This document shows, in pieces, positions 21,635 to 26,275 of a stretch of 26,275 bases of DNA; the stretch's first letter is position 1, and the number at the start of each line of letters is the position of its first letter. The stretch is from CAZEVY01 sp964515555. GTDB lineage: Bacteria; Acidobacteriota; Terriglobia; Bryobacterales; Bryobacteraceae. Below the pieces are notes generated by a model. It had not been told where the DNA came from, did no database searches, and saw only the letters and a program-made list of their open reading frames with translations. Where the stretch lies: positions 1 to 26,275 of the forward strand of contig CAZEVY010000079.1 of NCBI GenBank assembly GCA_964515555.1, read 5' to 3'. A program made the translations under genes and the position numbers.

Positions 21635-24523
21635 ATGCGTTTGCAACCGCTGCTTCTCGGGGTTCTCGCTTCCGCCCTGCTCGCGCAATCGCCGGTCACC
21701 GCGCCCGGCGAGTCCTTCGGCGAGGTGGTCTCGCTCGGCGGAACACCTGACGACATCGTGCTCGACGAGTCGCGTGGCCGCCTGTACCTCGTCATGTCGG
21801 CCTCCAACCGCGTGCTGATCTACGACACGCGCGAGAACCGCGTGCGCGGCCAGATCACCGTCGGCTCGGCGCCGGTCTCGGCCGCCATGTCGCCCGATTT
21901 CCGGCTGCTCTATGTGACCAACGTCAACAGCGCCTCGATGAGCGTCATCGACCTCGCCGCCGAGTCCCTGACCCAGACCGTCAACATCGGCGCGCGCCCC
22001 GAAGGCGTCGCCGTCGGCTTCGACGGCCGCGTGCTCATCACCACCCAGGGCACGGGCGCCAACAACGCGCTCAACACGCTGCTGCTGTTCGACGCCACGC
22101 AGGGCCAGCTCCAGCAGCTCACGCCCGTGCTGACGCCCGTGCCGCTCTCCACCCCGCAGCCCTTGCAACCGGTCACCGTCGGCCGCCCGACCGCCCCGTT
22201 CCCCGGGCGCCTGCTCGCCACGCCCGACCGCCAGCTCATCGTCGGAATGGTCGCCATCAACCAGCTCGCCGCCAACGCGCAGACCATTCTGTTCCTTTAC
22301 GAGGCCGCCTCCGGCCAGGTGATCCAGAACCGCACCGTCACCGGCAACTCCACCGTGCTTTCCATCTCGCCCGACGGCTCGCGCTTCATGGCCGGGTCCA
22401 CCCTCTACGACACCGCGACGCTGGCCGTCGTCGCTCAGCAGAACAACGCCAACCTGCCGTTCCTGATCACCACGCTGGCGGCCAACCCGGTCATCAACGT
22501 GCAGCAGAATTACGGCGGCAGCGCCTTCACGCCGGGCGGCGATACCATTCTCGGCGCCTTCAACGTCGCGGGCAACAACATCCGGCCCCTGGCGCAGGCG
22601 CTCCTGGTATCCGACTCGCGCAATCTCGGAGTCCGCCTCGGACTGCGAATGCCCGAGAGCGTGCTCGGCAAAATCGTCTCCACTTCCGACGGACAGCGTG
22701 TCTGGGCGTCGTCGGAATCGGGCCTCGTACATCTGCCGATCGGCCGCCTGTTCGAGTACCCGATCCTCGAACCCGACGCCACCACCGTGTTCCTGGCGCT
22801 CGACGAGTGCAACAAGGGGCTCGCCAGGGCCTCCGTGCGGATTCAGAACGCCGGATCGGGGCGGCTGACCTACAGCGTCCCCAACGTGACCTCCTCCCTG
22901 GTGACCCAGATTACGAGCGGCCTTGCCCCTTCCACGGTGACCTTCGTCATGGAGCCCGGACGCAGCGGCGTCGTGCGGCGGCCCGGCACCAATCTCTACA
23001 CGGGCGGGACCGGCGCGGCCGGTAACGGCACGGCGCTCAACGTCAACATCGGCTCGCGAGAGGCCGTCAATTTCCCGCCGACGATCCGCGTTTTCATGAA
23101 TTACCGGGAAAGGGACCAGCGTGGCGTGATATTTCCCGTACCGGGAGGCCTAGTTGCGTCCGAAAATCTTCAGGAATTAATACTGGACGAGCCGAGAAAC
23201 CGGTTATATATAACCAATTCAGCATATAATCGTGTGGAGGTCTTCGATATCCGGCGCCAGAGGTTCCTGGCGCCGATCGCCGTCGGGCAGCTCCCGCATT
23301 CCATGGCGATCTCGGTCGACCGCCGCACGCTCTACGTCGGCAACAGCGGCGGCGAATCCATTTCCATCGTCGACCTGGACTCGCGCCGCGTCGTCGGGCG
23401 CGTCGAGTTTCCGTCGATTCCCAGGGCGGGGAACCAGCCGTCCATCCGCCCGGTCGCCATGGCGCACACGCTCGCCGGCCTCCAGTTCGTAATGTCGAAC
23501 GGCAGCATCTGGCGCGTGATCGGCAACCAGGCGGTGCCGCGCCCCGGCACGGCCGTGATCAATCCGAACAATCCGGCGCAGAGCGTGCTGACCGGCGGCG
23601 TCTACTACATGTCGTCGACTCCGGGCGGCGAGTACGCCGTGATTCTCGCGGGCAACGGCAATGCGTATCTGTATGACGCCTTCGCCGACAGCATCACCAC
23701 CGGCCGCCAGGTCCTGACGGCGCCGATTCAAAGCTACTTCGGCCCCACCGGCGCGGCGCCCTTCGGGAATTACTTCCTGGTGAATGGCCTGGTCCTCAGC
23801 ACCGCGATGGCGCAGATCGGCGGCGCCGAGCGGCCCAGCACCACGCAGCAGCCGGCGCCCGGCCAGCAGGTTATCAGCACCGGCACGCGCCACGTCGTCT
23901 CCGTCTTTCCGCTCGACGAGAACCAGTTCGTGCGCATGACGCTGCCGGTGCGCCCGAATCTCGCCACCGCCACGCGCGACGACCCGCGCGCCACCTTCGA
24001 GCTGGTCGACGTACGCACCGGCGCCGAGACGATTCTCGCGGTCGCGCCCGACAGCCCGTCGTTCACGCTGTTCGGGACCGGGCGTCTCAACGTCCCGACG
24101 CGGCAACTGGCGGTCGACTCTCAGCGGAACGCCTACGCCCTGACGCTGGGGGGACTCTCGATCGTGCCGCTCACTGGATCGCAGAACTCCTTAGGGCGCC
24201 CGGCCATCGCCGGAGGGAGCCGCGCCATCCTCAACGCCAACGACGGCACCGTGAACTTCGCGCCCGGATCGTTCGTGACCATCAGCGGCAGCAACCTGGC
24301 GGCGACCGCCTCGGCCGACCAGATTCCGCTCCCGAGCGTCCTCGGCGGCTCGTGTGTCACGTTCTCCGACGTGCCGCTCAACCTGATCGAGACGGCCGCC
24401 GGGACGATCGTCGCGCAGATTCCGGATACTCTTCGACCCGGCCAGTACCTCGCCCAGGTGCGCAGCCTGAATCGCGGCGACTCGAGCGACCCCGTGGTCG
24501 TCACCGTCCAGCGGCCACAGTAA
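21635..24523 (+). CDS. Secreted YVTN-type beta-propeller protein with Solibacter C-terminal domain (TIGR03437 type)
   Basis: 962 residues. A signal peptide (MRLQPLLLGVLASALLAQ, 1-18) starts the protein. A first set of propeller blades runs from about residue 30 to 375, with VGSAPVSAAMSPDFRLLYVTN and NVNSASMSVIDLAAES typical of YVTN repeats. A linker follows (about 380-490) and then a second propeller from about 500: LILDEPRNRLYITNSAYNRVEVFDIRR, VGQLPHSMAISVDRRTLYVGNSGG and SISIVDLDSRR. The C-terminal 100 residues (about 862-962), beginning ILNANDGTVNFAPGSFVTISGSNLA, are the Solibacter-type C-terminal domain, probably a surface-display or adhesion Ig-like module. The gene is divergent from the Tad train. 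Codons at about 491-535 are AT-rich and rare (see findings). Surface binding or adhesion is inferred, not shown. Confidence 0.88.
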   Translation: MRLQPLLLGVLASALLAQSPVTAPGESFGEVVSLGGTPDDIVLDESRGRLYLVMSASNRVLIYDTRENRVRGQITVGSAPVSAAMSPDFRLLYVTNVNSASMSVIDLAAESLTQTVNIGARPEGVAVGFDGRVLITTQGTGANNALNTLLLFDATQGQLQQLTPVLTPVPLSTPQPLQPVTVGRPTAPFPGRLLATPDRQLIVGMVAINQLAANAQTILFLYEAASGQVIQNRTVTGNSTVLSISPDGSRFMAGSTLYDTATLAVVAQQNNANLPFLITTLAANPVINVQQNYGGSAFTPGGDTILGAFNVAGNNIRPLAQALLVSDSRNLGVRLGLRMPESVLGKIVSTSDGQRVWASSESGLVHLPIGRLFEYPILEPDATTVFLALDECNKGLARASVRIQNAGSGRLTYSVPNVTSSLVTQITSGLAPSTVTFVMEPGRSGVVRRPGTNLYTGGTGAAGNGTALNVNIGSREAVNFPPTIRVFMNYRERDQRGVIFPVPGGLVASENLQELILDEPRNRLYITNSAYNRVEVFDIRRQRFLAPIAVGQLPHSMAISVDRRTLYVGNSGGESISIVDLDSRRVVGRVEFPSIPRAGNQPSIRPVAMAHTLAGLQFVMSNGSIWRVIGNQAVPRPGTAVINPNNPAQSVLTGGVYYMSSTPGGEYAVILAGNGNAYLYDAFADSITTGRQVLTAPIQSYFGPTGAAPFGNYFLVNGLVLSTAMAQIGGAERPSTTQQPAPGQQVISTGTRHVVSVFPLDENQFVRMTLPVRPNLATATRDDPRATFELVDVRTGAETILAVAPDSPSFTLFGTGRLNVPTRQLAVDSQRNAYALTLGGLSIVPLTGSQNSLGRPAIAGGSRAILNANDGTVNFAPGSFVTISGSNLAATASADQIPLPSVLGGSCVTFSDVPLNLIETAAGTIVAQIPDTLRPGQYLAQVRSLNRGDSSDPVVVTVQRPQ
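23202..23215. repeat. 14-bp perfect AT-rich palindrome inside the propeller gene
   Basis: GGTTATATATAACC is its own reverse complement. It is followed 9 bases later by TATAAT at 23225-23230, an exact -10 consensus, but no good -35 is found 15-19 bases upstream. Both lie in the AT-rich rare-codon patch. Confidence 0.55.
24476..24523 (+). repeat. 3'-end tag, copy 1 (end of the propeller gene)
   Basis: The last 48 bases of the propeller gene, encoding GDSSDPVVVTVQRPQ and the stop. It recurs 618 bases later with 43 of 48 identities. It contains a 7-bp stem (GTGGTCG with CGGCCAC, one G-T pair) around an 11-base loop, kept in copy 2. Confidence 0.85.
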
Positions 24524-24526
24524 CTA

Positions 24527-24544
24527 AGCGGGTCTGACCCTGCT
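24527..24544 (+). terminator. Weak stem-loop after the propeller gene
   Basis: AGCGGG pairs with CCC-T-GCT (one bulged T) around a 5-base loop, 3 bases past the stop. No T-tract follows, so termination is only possible. Confidence 0.3.
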
Positions 24545-24562
24545 GGTCTTCCCCATCGGCGC

Positions 24563-24568
24563 GATACT
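24563..24568 (+). promoter_or_regulatory. Possible -10 element for leaderless transcription
   Basis: GATACT lies 8 bases before the ATG at 24577 and there is no Shine-Dalgarno sequence. No convincing -35 at 16-18 bases. A weak call. Confidence 0.25.
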
Positions 24569-24576
24569 CTTGCGTA

Positions 24577-25125
24577 ATGCGACCCCTTCGGTATTCCATC
24601 AACGTCACCTTGGACGGGTGCTGCGATCATCGTGCAATACCCGCGGACGAAGACTTGCATCGTCACGCGATCGAGAACCTGAACCAGGCCGACGCCCTCC
24701 TTTTTGGCCGGGTGACCTACGAAATGATGGAGGCAGCCTTTCGGCCGCCAGCGGGGACGACTGCGAGGCCGGAATGGACGGAACCCTTCGCCCGGACGAT
24801 CGACGCGGCAAAGAAGTACGTCGTGTCGAGCACCCTGGACCGGGTCAATTGGAACGCCGAGCTCGTGCGCGGGGATCTGGGGAGGGCCGTTCAGCAGCTC
24901 AAGCGGGAGCCGGGTAAGGGACTGTTCATGGGCGGTGTGAAGCTCCCACTGGCGCTGGCGGAGCTGGGATTGATCGATGAGTACGAGTTCGTGGTGCACC
25001 CCAGGCTGGCGGGCCACGGGCCGGCGTTGTTCGCGGGGCTGTCGAAGTATCTCGACTTGAGGCTCGTGAGCCGGCTGGAGTTCGGCTCGGGGGCGGTGGC
25101 GATGCGGTACGAGCCGAGAATGTAG
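24577..25125 (+). CDS. RibD C-terminal / dihydrofolate reductase-like family protein
   Basis: 182 residues with the YyaP/RibD-C pattern: RYSINVTLDG (5-14), ADALLFGRVTYEMM (38-51), KYVVSSTL (80-87) and a long C-terminal block GGVKLPLALAELGLIDEYEFVVHPRLAGHGPALF (119-152) kept in pieces here. The GG at 119-120 and the FGR at 43-45 correspond to NADPH-binding positions of the family. The enzymes are NAD(P)H-dependent reductases; the substrate is usually unknown, and the gene is not next to riboflavin genes, so a role in riboflavin synthesis is not indicated. No ribosome site is visible before the ATG. GATACT at 24563-24568, 8 bases before the ATG, could be a -10 giving a leaderless mRNA. Confidence 0.88.
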   Translation: MRPLRYSINVTLDGCCDHRAIPADEDLHRHAIENLNQADALLFGRVTYEMMEAAFRPPAGTTARPEWTEPFARTIDAAKKYVVSSTLDRVNWNAELVRGDLGRAVQQLKREPGKGLFMGGVKLPLALAELGLIDEYEFVVHPRLAGHGPALFAGLSKYLDLRLVSRLEFGSGAVAMRYEPRM

Positions 25126-25140
25126 CCGCACAAGTCATTC

Positions 25141-25188
25141 GGCGAGTCGAGCGACCCTGTGGTCGTCTCCGTCCAGCGGCCACAATAG
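25141..25188 (+). repeat. 3'-end tag, copy 2, without its gene
   Basis: 48 bases matching 24476-24523 with 5 substitutions. Translated in the same frame it gives GESSDPVVVSVQRPQ and a stop, so it is the end of a TIGR03437-type gene whose body is missing; the preceding bases do not continue the domain. The 7-bp stem is conserved. It starts 15 bases after the stop of the RibD-like gene. Confidence 0.85.
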
Positions 25189-25204
25189 ACGACGAGCGGC
25201 GGCC

Positions 25205-25234
25205 TCACCGGAGTTACAATGTCGATCACCGGAG
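25205..25234 (+). promoter_or_regulatory. Direct repeat around a -10-like hexamer
   Basis: TCACCGGAG occurs at 25205-25213 and again at 25226-25234, exactly 21 bases (two helical turns) apart. Between them TACAAT (25215-25220) is a good -10 match without a clear -35. The second copy overlaps the ribosome site of the next gene. It could be a promoter with an operator. Confidence 0.35.
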
Positions 25235-25241
25235 GACAGGT

Positions 25242-25856
25242 GTGACCGGATCGATCACCCGGCGCGGGTTGCTGTCACTGGCCGCGGTCGCCGGAGGGCG
25301 CGCTGGAGGCAATGAGAGGGTGATCATTCCCGTGCATCGCGTCGTCAACCGGAGGGCCCAGCTTCCGCCGGAGCTGTGGCGGCGATTCTGGTCGTCGATC
25401 TGGCCGGAGGCGTATCGCGATTTCGACCGCTCCGGCATCCGGCTCCAGACGACTGACGCCGCCGGCGAGATTCGGCGGTCGCCGGCCGACCGGCCGATCT
25501 TCGAGGGTGCCCGTCGCGGGGCCGTGAATCTCGTGCTGACGGACGCCATTCCCATGCACTGGGACAACGGCCGCGCGCTCGCCGGAGTGACTACCATCGA
25601 TGACGGCTATCACCTCTGCGTGATCGCGCTCCGCTACGCGCACGGACACCAGGCGCCGTTCCTCTCGGTGAACACCTGCGTCCACGAGCTGTTGCACGTG
25701 CTCCTTCAGGACATCTTCCTGGGGCGGCCGACGTGGCACAAAGCGGGCCGTCACGAGACGCGCATCGACTGGCATGCGACGCGGATGTGGCTTTTCGGCG
25801 ACGGCGGCGCCGTCCGCCGGTCGGCGCGTGAGTACCGGGCGCGATTGGGATCCTGA
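25242..25856 (+). CDS. Small putative zinc metalloprotease-like protein (HELLH motif)
   Basis: 204 residues from a GTG with a strong ribosome site GGAGGA at 25231-25236, 5 bases away. The N-terminus TRRGLLSLAAVAGG has twin arginines and a short hydrophobic run, suggesting Tat export. The key motif is NTCVHELLHVLLQD, with HELLH at 148-152 as an HExxH zinc site. A cluster at 166-178 (WHKAGRHETRIDWH) offers His and Asp residues for a third ligand. I do not recognise a named family; a small exported metallopeptidase-like protein is the best reading. Immediately after the stop comes the third copy of the 3'-end tag, in another frame. Confidence 0.72.
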   Translation: MTGSITRRGLLSLAAVAGGRAGGNERVIIPVHRVVNRRAQLPPELWRRFWSSIWPEAYRDFDRSGIRLQTTDAAGEIRRSPADRPIFEGARRGAVNLVLTDAIPMHWDNGRALAGVTTIDDGYHLCVIALRYAHGHQAPFLSVNTCVHELLHVLLQDIFLGRPTWHKAGRHETRIDWHATRMWLFGDGGAVRRSAREYRARLGS

Positions 25857-25867
25857 ATCAGCCCCTG

Positions 25868-25888
25868 TCCGTGCAGCGGCCTCAGTAA
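25868..25888 (+). repeat. 3'-end tag, copy 3, degenerate
   Basis: 21 bases encoding SVQRPQ and a stop, matching the last 21 bases of copy 1 at 18 positions. It starts 12 bases after the stop of the HELLH gene. Upstream of it only CCCTG resembles the earlier part of the tag, as if the middle had been deleted. Confidence 0.55.
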
Positions 25889-25895
25889 CGCCCAC

Positions 25896-25908
25896 CGCCG
25901 GTCCGGCG
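25896..25908. terminator. Short stem-loop between convergent genes
   Basis: CGCCGG and CCGGCG separated by one T (a 5-bp stem with a 3-base loop). It sits between the HELLH gene and the convergent PIN gene, 3 bases from the stop of the latter. No T-tract. Confidence 0.3.
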
Positions 25909-25910
25909 CA

Positions 25911-26275
25911 TTAGCCGAGCGGATACAACCGCAATTCGGGCATCGGGAAATCCTTGGGGTTGTCCGTCGCCAGTTGGAGCCGATGATGAATCGCCACGGC
26001 GGCGACCGTGAGGTCCGGCAGCGCTAGGGTCACGCCCTTCGCGCGCCATACTCGATATAGCTCCCCGGCGTACCGCGCGATCTGGCGTGTCACCGGATAG
26101 AACTCCAGACTGTCCAGGAACGACTCGGTGCGCTCGGCCTCCTCCGGCCGCATGCCCATCGCCACCTCGGTGACGTTGATCGAACAGCAGGCCAACAAGG
26201 TCCCCTCGGCGATCATCGACTCGAGCAACTCGCCGCGCGCGTTGCGGTCGTTGAGCGCGTCGATGATTACCGTCG
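25911..26275 (-). CDS. PIN-domain ribonuclease, VapC-like toxin (5' end outside window)
   Basis: About 121 residues are inside the window; the frame is open to the right edge and begins TVIIDALNDRNARGELLE, so only the first few residues (with the usual first catalytic Asp) are missing. PIN-domain acidic residues are visible: VIIDAL, then INVTEVAMG with Glu, LPDLTVAAVA with Asp, and ATDNPKDF near the C-terminus. VapC toxins are RNases that cleave tRNA or rRNA and are kept off by a VapB antitoxin encoded just upstream, which here would lie beyond the right edge. A TTG or ATG inside the frame near 26228-26214 could start a shorter version, but it would lack the first active-site strand. The toxin role follows from the family. 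Confidence 0.85.
   Translation of the reverse strand, partial: TVIIDALNDRNARGELLESMIAEGTLLACCSINVTEVAMGMRPEEAERTESFLDSLEFYPVTRQIARYAGELYRVWRAKGVTLALPDLTVAAVAIHHRLQLATDNPKDFPMPELRLYPLG

Noticed and set aside
23202..23230. A full internal promoter in the propeller gene
   Set aside because: TATAAT is exact, but no -35-like hexamer lies 15-19 bases upstream and there is no extended -10 TG; kept only as part of the AT-rich patch finding.
24476..25188. The two long tag copies as terminal repeats of a transposon or IS
   Set aside because: They are direct, not inverted, are themselves coding ends of a gene, and enclose only a RibD-like reductase with no transposase and no target duplication that I can see.

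Overview
The window is GC-rich (roughly two-thirds G+C), gene-dense and coding almost throughout. It looks like a chromosomal piece of an Acidobacteriota genome, most likely of the Solibacter/Bryobacter lineage. The main pointer is the large secreted beta-propeller protein at 21635-24523, whose C-terminus matches the 'Solibacter uncharacterised C-terminal domain' (TIGR03437 type: LNA..DGTVNFAPGSFVTISGSNLA). GTG starts and 4-base stop/start overlaps are frequent. No tRNA, rRNA, CRISPR, transposase or integrase is visible, and no gene-free stretch exceeds 300 bases.

Region 1 (1-3475, + strand) is an aromatic amino acid operon with overlapping or closely packed genes: trpB (3' part), trpA, an AroQ-class chorismate mutase, a DAHP synthase of the Thermotoga/Bacillus beta type, and tyrA. 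It joins the shikimate entry step, the tyrosine/phenylalanine branch point and the last step of tryptophan synthesis.

Region 2 (3538-21513, all - strand) is one tightly packed train of about 18 genes. Read in transcription order it begins with a DUF192 protein and then a Tad/Flp pilus (tight adherence) locus: TadD-like TPR lipoprotein, Flp pilin, a polytopic GT-C-like membrane protein, CpaB, CpaC secretin, a TadG-like and two TadE-like pseudopilins, CpaE/TadZ, TadA ATPase, TadB and TadC. It continues into aas (acyl-ACP synthetase/acyltransferase), a UMF1-type MFS transporter, ruvX, mltG and two lineage-specific small proteins. The Tad set has everything needed for a machine except a prepilin peptidase (TadV/CpaA), which must lie elsewhere.

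Region 3 (21635-24523, + strand) is the divergently transcribed propeller protein. A perfect 9-bp inverted repeat lies in the divergent intergenic region. The gene has an unusual AT-rich, rare-codon patch near its middle.

Region 4 (24524-26275) is accessory in character: a RibD-C/DHFR-like reductase, a small HELLH metalloprotease-like protein, and a VapC-like PIN toxin running off the right edge. Copies of the extreme 3' end of the propeller gene recur after the first two of these genes (48 nt with 5 mismatches, then a 21-nt degenerate copy). This suggests that the flank has been built or reworked by recombination at these short gene ends.

For the reader hunting novelty, the best leads are: the repeated 3'-end tags; the A7 homopolymer at the mltG/hypothetical overlap, which could fuse the two by slippage; the GT-C-like protein placed between pilin and secretin genes; and the AT-rich codon patch with a 14-bp palindrome inside the propeller gene. 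None proves a new system. Each is testable by comparison with relatives.
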